Shown here: one piece after another, positions 53,801 through 62,312 of the stretch
Layout of the letters: each line of letters begins with the position of its first letter
Numbering within the stretch: position 1 is the first letter of the stretch
Assembly: GCA_016938735.1 (NCBI GenBank)
Contig: JAFGUB010000003.1
Location: 37,568 to 101,567 of the forward strand
DNA length: 64,000 bases
Direction: 5' to 3'
Origin: Campylobacterales bacterium
GTDB taxonomy: Bacteria > Campylobacterota > Campylobacteria > Campylobacterales > Sulfurimonadaceae
Made by a program: the position numbers and the translations under genes
Notes under the pieces: model-generated
The model's input: the letters and a program-made list of their open reading frames with translations, nothing else
Database searches by the model: none
Told to the model about the DNA's origin: nothing

Positions 53801-54952
53801 ATGAAGCGAATTTTCGCCCTTTTGACGGGTATTGTAGCAGTGTCGCTGCAGGCGGACTGGACGGAGCGCGTGACCATCAACGGTTATGTCAGCGTCGAGT
53901 ACGAGCAGCGGGTTAACGGGGATCAACACCCTAGAGTAGATGAACACGGATCATTCGATTCGGATATGTTTGATCTGGTGTTCAATGTGCAGCCTACCGA
54001 TCGCTTGCGTATCGCTGCCGATCTGACGTGGGAGCACGGGTCGCAAAGCGAACTGGGCAAGGGGAACGTGGGTATGGAGTACGCTTTTGCGGAATATACC
54101 CTCAGTGATGCGTTCAAGATTCGCGCAGGTAAGATGTTTACCCCTTTTGGCATCTACAACGAGATCCACACCGCCAAGCCTTCAACTATCATCTTTAAAG
54201 AGCCCAATCCCACCAACAAAATCTACTTTATCTCCAGCGATAAATATGAGCAGACCTTGCTCTATCCGCGTTGGGGCAGCGGCGTAGCGGTGCTGGGGAA
54301 CGTCAATGTCGCTTCGATCCCGATGGATTACATCGTGCAGGTGACCAACGGCGATCTGATCTATGGGGCGGAGGGTAACGAGTATGATAAGGACGATAAC
54401 GACCGCAAGGCGGTCACGGCGCGCGTACGGGTCGATCTGAGCGACGATCTGCAGATCGGAGCGTCGTATTATCGTGACGAAATGGTGCGCTACGAGCGCT
54501 TCGGCGTCGAGAAGACGACCTACACGCAAGCGGGCGAAAAACTTACCTATGTGACGCGCGAATATCTGCCGGTAGGAAAGATGAAGATCGATTCGCAGGG
54601 TCTTTTTGCGATCTGGCACCTCAGTGAAGATGCCCGTCTGGAGCTCGAAGGGGTACGCGGCACGCTGGATGTGGAGGATGTGGACTCCTTCGTGCGGATG
54701 GGATACAGTGCGGTAGCCAGCTACTACGTGTTGCCGCGCGTCAACCTCTACCTGCTCTATGCGTGGGCCGACCCAAATGATGGCAAGGAGCGCGACACGG
54801 TCATCAACTACGCTCCGGGCGTCAATATCGAGATCGATGACAATATGTTTCTCAAGGCGGACTATTTCAATGTCCTCTCGGAGCGGGACAATGCCCTTTA
54901 CAAAGGGGCGGATTACGGTGAGTTTCGTATCGGGCTCGCCATCGGGTTTTAG
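53801..54952 (+). CDS. Outer-membrane porin (OprO/P-like)
   Basis: 383 residues: signal peptide, then a 16-strand-like beta-barrel pattern (VTINGYVSVEYEQR, FDLVFNVQPTDRLRIAADLTWEHG, KIRAGKMFTPFGIYNE, LLYAWADPNDG), ending FRIGLAIGF with terminal Phe. The order resembles phosphate-selective porins. It is followed 9 bases later by a PstS-like small binding protein, which supports an anion substrate. Confidence 0.8.
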   Translation: MKRIFALLTGIVAVSLQADWTERVTINGYVSVEYEQRVNGDQHPRVDEHGSFDSDMFDLVFNVQPTDRLRIAADLTWEHGSQSELGKGNVGMEYAFAEYTLSDAFKIRAGKMFTPFGIYNEIHTAKPSTIIFKEPNPTNKIYFISSDKYEQTLLYPRWGSGVAVLGNVNVASIPMDYIVQVTNGDLIYGAEGNEYDKDDNDRKAVTARVRVDLSDDLQIGASYYRDEMVRYERFGVEKTTYTQAGEKLTYVTREYLPVGKMKIDSQGLFAIWHLSEDARLELEGVRGTLDVEDVDSFVRMGYSAVASYYVLPRVNLYLLYAWADPNDGKERDTVINYAPGVNIEIDDNMFLKADYFNVLSERDNALYKGADYGEFRIGLAIGF

Positions 54953-54961
54953 GAGCGGATG

Positions 54962-55405
54962 ATGAAAACAAATCTAATGGCATCTCTGCTGGCCCTGACG
55001 CTAACGTGTGCGGCGGTGAGCGCCGATGATCAAGCATTGCTGATTGCCAATGCCGCTGTGCCCGAGCGTATCGACAAAGAGCATCTTGAAGCCATTTTGC
55101 TTGGCAAAGTGACGCTTTGGGAAAACGGTAAGCGCATCTTGATTGCCTACAGTATGGACGACCCACAAAAGGTGGATGCTTTTTTGACCGAATACGCGGG
55201 CCAAGGTGAGCGGCGTTATAAAAAATACTGGGTTAAAAAGGTTTTTGCCGGTTACGGCGTTGCGCCCAAGCTCTTTAATGATGATGCCAAGGCGCTAGAG
55301 TATGTGCTTAAAACCGAAGGGGTGATGGCGCTTGTAAGTATGGACGTCGAAGCGGTCCCCAAAGAGCTTACAATCCTCAGCGTCGAAGCCCACAACCGCT
55401 TCTAA
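54962..55405 (+). CDS. Small PstS-like periplasmic substrate-binding protein
   Basis: 147 residues with a signal peptide (MKTNLMASLLALTLTCAAVSA) and half of a PstS-type fold: LEAILLGKVTLWENGKRILIAYS and KYWVKKVFAGYGVAPKLF, then KTEGVMALVSMD. Such short proteins accompany porins and sensors and bind phosphate or similar anions. The second ATG (54962) is preferred because AGGAG is then 6 bases away. No transporter genes nearby. Confidence 0.78.
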   Translation: MKTNLMASLLALTLTCAAVSADDQALLIANAAVPERIDKEHLEAILLGKVTLWENGKRILIAYSMDDPQKVDAFLTEYAGQGERRYKKYWVKKVFAGYGVAPKLFNDDAKALEYVLKTEGVMALVSMDVEAVPKELTILSVEAHNRF

Positions 55406-55409
55406 TGCG

Positions 55410-55430
55410 GGCGATCTTTTAAAGATCGCC
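55410..55430 (+). terminator. Hairpin after the porin/PstS-like unit
   Basis: GGCGATCTTT and AAAGATCGCC form a near-perfect stem 5 bases after the stop at 55405, with an A/T-rich loop. The following sequence (TCTCC) is not a T-run. Confidence 0.6.
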
Positions 55431-55572
55431 TCTCCAAGCCTCTCCTCTTAACTGCGTTACATGTATCAAATATATTAAACAGAATATAATTATTTCGATA
55501 TGAAATTTCATTGCTATTTTTTAATATCTTCTGCATTACAATCCGCATTAATGTTTAAAAAAGGATGTTGAG

Positions 55573-56709
55573 ATGCGTAGAATGTGGATGTTTTGGGCGT
55601 TGCTTTTTGGTCTATCCGTCGCAATGGCGGATGAAGTACTTCAAAAACAAGAGAGTGCGACGAGGCTGATGGAGCTTTTCGGATTTGAGCGGATGTATGA
55701 GCAACAGTTGCGCAGCGTCGTGGAGATGCAGCAAAATGTGATCGAATCGACGATGCAGGAGTTCTCGGCGGAGCAGCGCGACAAGATCGCCCAAGAGACT
55801 CAGGCGAGTATCGATACGGTGCTGCGCCAATTTCCGTGGCAGCGGATGCAGACCATGTTTGTGGAGATCTATGCGGAGGTTTTTACCCTTGAGGAGCTTG
55901 ACGCTTTAGGCACGTTTTACCGCTCTGAAGCGGGGCAGAAGTTTATTCAAAAACAGCCTCAACTGATGGAGGCGGTCATGACAAAGATGACGGGGGTGAT
56001 GCAAGAGTTGATTCCTGAGCTGGAAAAAGCGCTTGAGCCCTATACCAAAGAGCCGCAGGCGGAGCTCTCAGCAGAGCTGAAAACGGCCATAGAAGCGGCG
56101 CAAGAGGGCGATGCCAAAGCGCAGTATGCGTTGGCGCGGATGTATGACGATGGCGATGAAACAGAGGAAAATAACGCCGAAGCGGTCAAGTGGTACACCA
56201 AGGCGGCAGAGCAGGGATACGCTGATGCGCAAAACAATCTAGGTGTGATGTATGACAACGCAGAGGGGGTTGAGGAGAGTGACGAGCGTGCCGTCTATTG
56301 GTACACCAAAGCCGCAGAGCAGGGGGATTCCGATGCGCAGTGCAACCTTGCTTTGATGTATGACGACGGTACCGGAGTAGAGATGGATGATAAAAAAGCG
56401 CTCCTCTGGTACACCAAAGCCGCCGAGCAGGGCGATATGCAGGCGCAGCACAACTTGGGTGTGATGCATGAGGATGGCGAAGGGGTGTCAAAAGATGAGG
56501 CCACGGCGCTGAAGTGGTATCTAAAAGCGGCTGTTCAGGGCTATGGCGATGCGCAGTTCAATGCGGCCATGTTGTATGAAGAGGGGCGCGGTACGTCCAA
56601 AAATGACACTTTGGCGGTCTATTGGTATGCCAAAAGTGCGGCTCAGGGAGTCGAGGATGCGCAGGAGCGTTTAGATCAAGCGCTGGAGCGACTCGTTGTT
56701 ACGCAATAA
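55573..56709 (+). CDS. Secreted DUF2059 and Sel1-repeat protein
   Basis: 378 residues: signal peptide, DUF2059 region (about 30-155; TFYRSEAGQKFIQKQPQLMEA), then five to six Sel1-like repeats of about 36 residues, each with the pattern A-WYTKAAEQG-DAQ-NLGVMYDDG. Sel1 repeats form an alpha solenoid for protein-protein contacts in the envelope. The partner is unknown. A TACAAT box lies at 55537-55542. Confidence 0.85.
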   Translation: MRRMWMFWALLFGLSVAMADEVLQKQESATRLMELFGFERMYEQQLRSVVEMQQNVIESTMQEFSAEQRDKIAQETQASIDTVLRQFPWQRMQTMFVEIYAEVFTLEELDALGTFYRSEAGQKFIQKQPQLMEAVMTKMTGVMQELIPELEKALEPYTKEPQAELSAELKTAIEAAQEGDAKAQYALARMYDDGDETEENNAEAVKWYTKAAEQGYADAQNNLGVMYDNAEGVEESDERAVYWYTKAAEQGDSDAQCNLALMYDDGTGVEMDDKKALLWYTKAAEQGDMQAQHNLGVMHEDGEGVSKDEATALKWYLKAAVQGYGDAQFNAAMLYEEGRGTSKNDTLAVYWYAKSAAQGVEDAQERLDQALERLVVTQ

Positions 56710-56755
56710 AACCTTTGTAGATTTTCAAAACCCTAATTCATAATCGGAGATAGTA

Positions 56756-57655
56756 ATGTCAAAAAAAATAATTGCCGCTGTTGCGGCGTCTGCCTTGTCT
56801 ATGGTTTCGGCTTTTGCCGCGGAGATGACGTGTCCTTTGATTTCAAAGCAAGAGCTTGCCAAAGCTATGGGAACCGATACGGTAATGCTGGCTCAGGCGC
56901 ACGCGGCGGGAACGTGCACATGGTTTGTAGACGAAGTGAATAACCTGACGGTGCATACGATTAAGCGCCCCAATACCAAAGAGGCGGCGGAACTCTATGA
57001 TGCTTATATCACGCAGGCATTTGCCGGATATACCGATGGCGTGAGTCATCCCAAAGTCGGGGATAAAGCGTTTCTTGGAGCGAGTGTTCCGGATGCGCCG
57101 ATGAAGGGTGTGGGGATGATGATCTTAAAAGCAGATACGGTATTGAGCGTGACGTATTACATAAGCAGTTCAGATGCTTCCAAAGAGGCGCTTGAGGGCA
57201 TTAAAAACGTTGGCTCAGTCGCATTCTCGCATCTTTCCAAAGCCGATCAAGCCTTTGGCGCGTGTCGATGGACGCCTACAGCCGAGATCGACAAACTGTT
57301 GGGCAAAAAAGGGGTGACCATCCACCGTTTGGGTGATGATCAGTGTATTGTCTATGTGCAGCCCGGTGACGGTACGCTTATGGTGATGGGTGATGATATG
57401 GTGAGTGAAAGTACTCTGGGCAACATGCTTGAAGATACGAAAAACAGGTGTAAAACACAGACGGTTCCCTATCTAGGCGCAAGCGCTTTTGCCTACTACG
57501 AGTGCGAAGCACCCGCCAACCCCGTAATGGTCGTAGAGATGGTCGGTAACGGACGCCACATGAGCGTGACGTATCAGCCCAACAAGCGCGCGGCCACGCC
57601 TAAAGATCTTGAGGCTATGAAGCCGCTGCTGCAACATATTCATCAATCTCTGTAA
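56756..57655 (+). CDS. Periplasmic protein of unknown function with two similar halves
   Basis: 299 residues with a signal peptide (ending VSAFAAEM). Two halves each carry a Cys-x-Trp element (AAGTCTWFVDE; AFGACRWTPTAEID) and an alpha/beta pattern (DKAFLGAS; ASAFAYYECEA), suggesting an internal duplication with paired cysteines for disulfides. Possibly a DUF3558-like fold; I am not sure. Lies 46 bases after the Sel1 gene. Confidence 0.5.
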   Translation: MSKKIIAAVAASALSMVSAFAAEMTCPLISKQELAKAMGTDTVMLAQAHAAGTCTWFVDEVNNLTVHTIKRPNTKEAAELYDAYITQAFAGYTDGVSHPKVGDKAFLGASVPDAPMKGVGMMILKADTVLSVTYYISSSDASKEALEGIKNVGSVAFSHLSKADQAFGACRWTPTAEIDKLLGKKGVTIHRLGDDQCIVYVQPGDGTLMVMGDDMVSESTLGNMLEDTKNRCKTQTVPYLGASAFAYYECEAPANPVMVVEMVGNGRHMSVTYQPNKRAATPKDLEAMKPLLQHIHQSL

Positions 57656-57875
57656 TCGTATTTAGGCGTTTGATTGCGCCTAAATCCATCTATTTCCGTC
57701 GCTCAATGTGGCGTAAAAAGTGAAAACTGCGGCACCTTTTTTATAACTTATTCCAATAATTATTTTTATATTTACTTAACACTTCTGTAACACTCTTTGA
57801 TCTATCATCCCCCTTATGGCTGCTTTAATTGCAGAGATTATGGCAACCGTTTTTAAATGTCATAAGGAGGAATAG
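57656..57875. other. AT-rich upstream region of the oxidase operon
   Basis: 220 bases without a gene. AT-rich at 57720-57800. It ends in AAGGAGG a few bases before ATG 57876. I could not choose a promoter with confidence. Confidence 0.4.
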
Positions 57876-59210
57876 ATGGATCACATAGGCTTGTTTCCCC
57901 TCTTTTATTTCCCTGATATCGGCTCGGCGTGGCTGATGGGAATAACGGGGACCATACACATTCTGGCATCGCACACTTCAGTCGGTGCTGCCATGCTTTT
58001 TGCATTTTTGGCGCATAAGGCATATCGGGAAGATCGTCCTGAGCTCTATGAATATATGAAAAAGTACGGCATGTTTTTGCTTATTTTTTCATACGTTATC
58101 GGCTCTATCACGGGGCCCGGTATCTGGTACACCGCGACGGCGGCGAGTCCAAGAGGGATCAGTGCGTTGATTCACAATTTCGTCTGGGTTTGGGCGACGG
58201 AGTGGGTCTTCTTTGTTTATGAAGTCATCGGCGTTTTTGCGCTGGTCTATTTCATCGGCAAGATTGACCGCAAAACGCATCTGAAACTGACCTACACGTT
58301 TGCGCTGGCTTCGGTCGGAACGCTGATGCTCATCATCGGTATCATCAGCTTTATGATGTGGCCGGGCACGGATGCCTTTTATGTGACCGGTTCGGCAAGC
58401 GACGCCTTTTTTGGTCTCAATACCTTCCCGCACATGTTTTTACGTATCGGATTTATGATCATGATGTCAGGGGTGATCGGTATGGTGATCTCCAGCGCTT
58501 TGCCGGATCGGGAGCTGCGCTTTGAATTGACGCGAAAAATGGGCCTGGTGAGTATGTTGGGCGGGTTTTTGACCCTCTTTTTCTTTATGTGGTACATCTC
58601 AACCCTTCCTGAAAGTGCGGAAGTTCTGCTCGATCTTTATCTGCCGGACATTATAGCGACGCGTATCGGATTGATGGTTGCGTTCTCCCTTTATTTTGCG
58701 GTAGCGGTCTTCGTGCCGCGTTTGATCAATCAGCCGCTGGCTTCGGTGATGGTTGCGGTCGTTCTTGTGGTCGGGCTTTGGCCCGGCGAAAAGCTGCGCG
58801 AGAGTCTGCGCAAGCCTTATGTGGCAGGGCGCTACATTTACAGCAATCAGATCATTTCGCGCGATGTTCCGGGCAAAGGGATCAAAAGCGAAGTGGAGCA
58901 ATTGGCTCAAGTGGGATTTTTGGGCGCCAGTCCGTGGATTCCTGATCGTTTGCGCACCATTACGCCGGAAAATCGTCTGGAAGTGGGCCATTTGCTGACC
59001 AAACGTGCGTGTTCTAACTGCCACAGTCTCGAAAAAGGGGGCAAATTCCGTCCGTTGATGGACAAAGTTGCAGGCTGGGACGCAGCAACCATCAAAACAT
59101 TTATGCAAACTTCTCTGGCAACGGGTGCTATCCCCTATATGCCTAAAATTGCGTTGCCTGAGGCAGAGTTTGACGCTATGGCGGCTTGGATCGCCACACA
59201 AAATCACTAA
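57876..59210 (+). CDS. Cytochrome bd-like (CydA-related) subunit with fused C-terminal cytochrome c
   Basis: 444 residues. About eight membrane helices. TGTIHILASHTSVG places a His like the first haem ligand of CydA. WATEWVFFVYEVIGVFALVYF has the two glutamates of the CydA proton path. FPHMFLRIGFMIM offers a second ligand His. The last 110 residues form a periplasmic cytochrome c domain with CSNCHSLEKGG and YMPKI. Shorter than CydA, without the quinol loop I could identify. Likely a bd-family oxidase variant, possibly fed by cytochrome c; not proven. Confidence 0.75.
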   Translation: MDHIGLFPLFYFPDIGSAWLMGITGTIHILASHTSVGAAMLFAFLAHKAYREDRPELYEYMKKYGMFLLIFSYVIGSITGPGIWYTATAASPRGISALIHNFVWVWATEWVFFVYEVIGVFALVYFIGKIDRKTHLKLTYTFALASVGTLMLIIGIISFMMWPGTDAFYVTGSASDAFFGLNTFPHMFLRIGFMIMMSGVIGMVISSALPDRELRFELTRKMGLVSMLGGFLTLFFFMWYISTLPESAEVLLDLYLPDIIATRIGLMVAFSLYFAVAVFVPRLINQPLASVMVAVVLVVGLWPGEKLRESLRKPYVAGRYIYSNQIISRDVPGKGIKSEVEQLAQVGFLGASPWIPDRLRTITPENRLEVGHLLTKRACSNCHSLEKGGKFRPLMDKVAGWDAATIKTFMQTSLATGAIPYMPKIALPEAEFDAMAAWIATQNH

Positions 59211-59221
59211 GGAGTTTTGTT

Positions 59222-60418
59222 ATGGATGCTGCTACACTCAACTTGCTTCGCGATCCTGCGGGCGTACCTTTTTATCCCGTCGTCTTTCAGGCGCTGTATG
59301 TCTTAACCTTTGCCCTGCACGCCGCGTTTGTGCTGCTCTCACTGGGAAGCATGGGCTTGTCGCTTTTTGGGGCCACGCGCCAAGGGCGTGACCCTCACTG
59401 GAAGATTCTCACGCCTCATTTGATCCAGACCGGCAAACTTAGTGTGTCGATTTTGATTGTATTAGGCGTCGCTCCGCTGCTCTTTACGCAGGTTATTTAC
59501 GATCCCAACTGGTATGTGACTAATGCGCTCTCGGGTGTTTGGGTTTTTGCCTTTATCTATCTGTTGATTTTGGGTTATTTGACCTATTATTGGTACTACT
59601 ACGCCAATAAAAAGGGCTCATCTTCGAATGTTTTAGTCGGTACCGTCTCTTTTTTGTTGTTGGTGTTTGCCGGTGTTTTGATGCACAATTTTGCCGTCGA
59701 ATCGATCCAGCCCGATCAATGGATGCAGTGGTACGCACCGCAAGGTGTTGTGGATACATCAGGAACAAACTTTCATATACAACCCATCCGGCTGGCTTTT
59801 TTGGTGAGCCTAGCCATACCCGTGGTGGGGATCTTTTTGCAAAACTACAGTCAGTTTTTGAGCACCAGAAACGATTTTAGTAAAGAGTATTTAGGGTTTG
59901 TTTCTAGCATGGGAACGAAGTTCGCGTCTATTGGTCTGATCATCAGTGCCGTACTTTATGCGTTTTGGACACTTGAAGCAGGGGTGCTTTTGCATCCGCT
60001 CTCTTTGGCTACGGTCGCGGGTGTGGTGGTCTTGCTGCTGCTGGCGATCAAAAATTCCAACAGCTATATCACAACCGGAGTGCTGGTGGTGGTGGCGCTG
60101 CTGATTTCGTCGGTGCGGGAATATATCAAGTATCAAATCATGATCGATGTTGGCTACAACATCTACGACTATCCCATGAACATCGACTGGCCTTCGGTCA
60201 TTATGTTCCTTCTGACCTTTGTTTTTCTGGGTTTTACCGGAGTGGCGTTTATCACCACGATGGCGTGGAACGTCGGGAAAACACAAGGTGTATTTGACGC
60301 TCAGAATCATACGGCAACCCGTCGTCTTGCCAGTGTGACTTTGTGGATCTTGGTCGCTTGGTGTTTGTTCTATTTTGCTTGGGGGATGATGGTACTCTTT
60401 AAAAATGTACTGGGATAA
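59222..60418 (+). CDS. Multi-helix membrane subunit of the bd-like oxidase
   Basis: 398 residues with about nine to ten membrane helices (FQALYVLTFALHAAFVLLS, LLLVFAGVLMHNFAVES, LVVVALLISSVREYIKY). A His in TFALHAAF and another in LMHNFAVES could bind haem. It does not look like ordinary CydB. AAGGAG overlaps the stop of the upstream gene, so the two form a complex-encoding pair. Start at 59222, not the earlier frame. Confidence 0.72.
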   Translation: MDAATLNLLRDPAGVPFYPVVFQALYVLTFALHAAFVLLSLGSMGLSLFGATRQGRDPHWKILTPHLIQTGKLSVSILIVLGVAPLLFTQVIYDPNWYVTNALSGVWVFAFIYLLILGYLTYYWYYYANKKGSSSNVLVGTVSFLLLVFAGVLMHNFAVESIQPDQWMQWYAPQGVVDTSGTNFHIQPIRLAFLVSLAIPVVGIFLQNYSQFLSTRNDFSKEYLGFVSSMGTKFASIGLIISAVLYAFWTLEAGVLLHPLSLATVAGVVVLLLLAIKNSNSYITTGVLVVVALLISSVREYIKYQIMIDVGYNIYDYPMNIDWPSVIMFLLTFVFLGFTGVAFITTMAWNVGKTQGVFDAQNHTATRRLASVTLWILVAWCLFYFAWGMMVLFKNVLG

Positions 60419-60421
60419 GCG

Positions 60422-60437
60422 GCGGGGTTTGCCCCGC
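60422..60437 (+). terminator. GC hairpin after the oxidase operon
   Basis: GCGGGG-TTTG-CCCCGC directly after the stop at 60418. No T-run. Confidence 0.55.
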
Positions 60438-60445
60438 ATCATGCG

Positions 60446-60455
60446 TTACATGTAA
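60446..60455. repeat. Iterated palindrome, intergenic between convergent genes
   Basis: TTACATGTAA 17 bases before the FAH gene's stop and 28 bases after the oxidase gene's stop. Confidence 0.9.
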
Positions 60456-60471
60456 GCTTGTGTTAGCGTAC

Positions 60472-61080
60472 CTAGCAGACGCGCCAGCTTGAAGAGACGA
60501 GCAGCGTCTCGCCTGCATAGACGCTCCCCTCAAACAGCTCACCTTTGGCGTAAGTGCCCACCCCTTTTGGGGTGCCGCTCATAATAATATCGCCGTCTTC
60601 AAGGCTCATAAAACTTCCGATTTCGCGCAGCATCACATGGGGTTTGTAGATCATCAGATCCACCGATGCCTCTTGACGCACCACGCCGTCGATGCGAAGA
60701 ACGAAGCGCAAAGCCGAAATGTCGCCACTATATGGGACAAACTCCCCCAGCACCGCCGAGCCGTCAAATGCCTTGGCCCGCTCCCACGGCAAGCCCTTGG
60801 CCTTGAGGCCGTTTTGGATGTCGGCATGGGTCAGGTCAAGCCCAAACCCCACCGCCGCAATCGCACCGCCTTGGATCATAAAACAGATCTCCCCCTCAAA
60901 ACGGGTATCGGGCGAAAACCGGCGCAGCGTGTCCGTGATGGCGGAGTTGGGCTTGTTAAACACCACCATGCTCTGGGGGATCTCATTGCCCAGCTCATGG
61001 ATATGCTCAACATAGTTGCGCCCGATGCAGACGACCTTGGAGGGGGTGAAGGGGTGAGTGTTACATGTAAGGGTGGTCAT
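60472..61080 (-). CDS. Fumarylacetoacetate hydrolase (FAH) family protein
   Basis: 202 residues from ATG 61080 (MTTLTCNTHPF). FAH domain: VVCIGRNYVEHIHELGNE, RFEGEICFMIQGG (metal Glu), DLTHADIQNGLKAKGLPWERAKAFDGSAVLG, DGDIIMSGTPKGVG. The family includes acylpyruvate hydrolases and oxaloacetate decarboxylases. The start overlaps the FAD gene's stop (TGATG). The palindrome at 61061-61070 lies in the first codons (TLTCNT). Confidence 0.87.
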   Translation of the reverse strand: MTTLTCNTHPFTPSKVVCIGRNYVEHIHELGNEIPQSMVVFNKPNSAITDTLRRFSPDTRFEGEICFMIQGGAIAAVGFGLDLTHADIQNGLKAKGLPWERAKAFDGSAVLGEFVPYSGDISALRFVLRIDGVVRQEASVDLMIYKPHVMLREIGSFMSLEDGDIIMSGTPKGVGTYAKGELFEGSVYAGETLLVSSSWRVC

Positions 61081-62312
61081 CAGCGTGCCTTTGATAGGGT
61101 CTGTCCCGCCAGCGCCCCGCTGGCAAAACTCCACTGCAGATTATACCCGCCGCAAGGGCCGTCAAGGTCCATCACTTCGCCGCAAAAGTAGAGCCCGCGT
61201 AGCTTTTTGCTCTGCATGGTGGCGGGGTTGATTTCGCGCAGGCTCACCCCGCCTCGGGTGATCATGGCCTGCTCAAAGCCCTCATGCCCGTTTACATGTA
61301 AAGGAGTCCATGCGAGCAGTCCTATGAGCGCTTCGCGTAGTGCGCCGTTTTGTTTGCCGAAGCTGATGTTAGGCTCCGCGCCGCTGAGACCGCACATCAC
61401 TTCGCTCAGGCTTTGCGGCAGCAGGGTGCGCAGCAGCTCTAGGGTGGAGAGGCGCGGGTTTTGGGCTTTGATGTGGGCTCTGATCTGCTCTTCGTTGCGC
61501 CCGCCGGTGAGGTTGAGCAGCAGCGGCACTTCACCGTGGGTTTCGAGCAGCGGGGTGATCTCGCGGGCCACGTCGAGCACCACGGGGCCGCGAATGCCCT
61601 TTTTGGTAAAGATGAGATCGCCTCTGGTCGTGATCTTTTTAGCCTTTGGCAGGTTGATGCGGATGGTGACGGTAGGAATGGTATCGGCGCGGCAGTGCGC
61701 GACCCACGACTCGCTTACATGTAAGGGCATCATGGCGGGGTAGAGGTGGCTTAGGCTATGCCCAACACTCTGCGCCAGCGCGTAGCCATCCCCTTCGGCG
61801 CCGAGTTGTGCGTAGCCAAGACCGCCTGTGGCGATGATGACCGATGGGGCTTCAAAATCGCCCGTAGTAGCGCGTACGCCGTGGATGCGATGCGCATCAT
61901 GCAGCAAAGCCGTAACACGACTGCAGCGCATCAGGGTTACATGTAAGCGCTCCAGCTCTTGCTCCAGCGCCGCAACAACGGTGGTGGCCTTGTGATCAAT
62001 CGGAAAAACACGGTAGCCATCAGGCGCATGGGTCGCCACGCCGATGGAGTCAAAGAAGCTTCTTAGTGCGTGATGATCAAACGCGCCAAGTGCGTCGCGC
62101 ATAAAGCGAGCCTCTTTGCCGAAGCGTTCGATAAAGGCCTCTGGCGAGAGGGTGTTGGTGAGGTTGCAGCGACCGCCGCCCGTGGCTTTGAGCTTTGCGC
62201 CGATATGGGCGAGCTTTTCGATCAACAGTACCCGCTTGCCCGCGCGCGCTGCGGTGATGGCGGCGATGCAGCCCGCAGGCCCCGCGCCGACGACGATCAG
62301 ATCAAAAGACAA
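61080..62312 (-). CDS. HI0933/BaiN-family flavoprotein
   Basis: 410 residues from a TTG start. FAD motif LIVVGAGPAGCIAAITAARAG, GGGRCNLTN, VIIATGGLGYAQLGAEGDGY, IRGPVVLDV, and the C-terminal GEVMDLDGPCGGYNLQWSFASG typical of the family. Its enzyme activity is uncertain. The TTG start lies inside the end of the truncated toxin gene, so the original 5' region may have been replaced. Three palindromes in frame: 61292-61301 (PLHVNG), 61715-61724 (PLHVSE), 61937-61946 (RLHVTL). Confidence 0.87.
   Translation of the reverse strand: MSFDLIVVGAGPAGCIAAITAARAGKRVLLIEKLAHIGAKLKATGGGRCNLTNTLSPEAFIERFGKEARFMRDALGAFDHHALRSFFDSIGVATHAPDGYRVFPIDHKATTVVAALEQELERLHVTLMRCSRVTALLHDAHRIHGVRATTGDFEAPSVIIATGGLGYAQLGAEGDGYALAQSVGHSLSHLYPAMMPLHVSESWVAHCRADTIPTVTIRINLPKAKKITTRGDLIFTKKGIRGPVVLDVAREITPLLETHGEVPLLLNLTGGRNEEQIRAHIKAQNPRLSTLELLRTLLPQSLSEVMCGLSGAEPNISFGKQNGALREALIGLLAWTPLHVNGHEGFEQAMITRGGVSLREINPATMQSKKLRGLYFCGEVMDLDGPCGGYNLQWSFASGALAGQTLSKAR

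Noticed and set aside
2519..61946. TTACATGTAA copies as transcription terminators
   Set aside because: A 10-bp palindrome with no loop makes a poor hairpin, most copies lie inside genes, and no T-runs follow.
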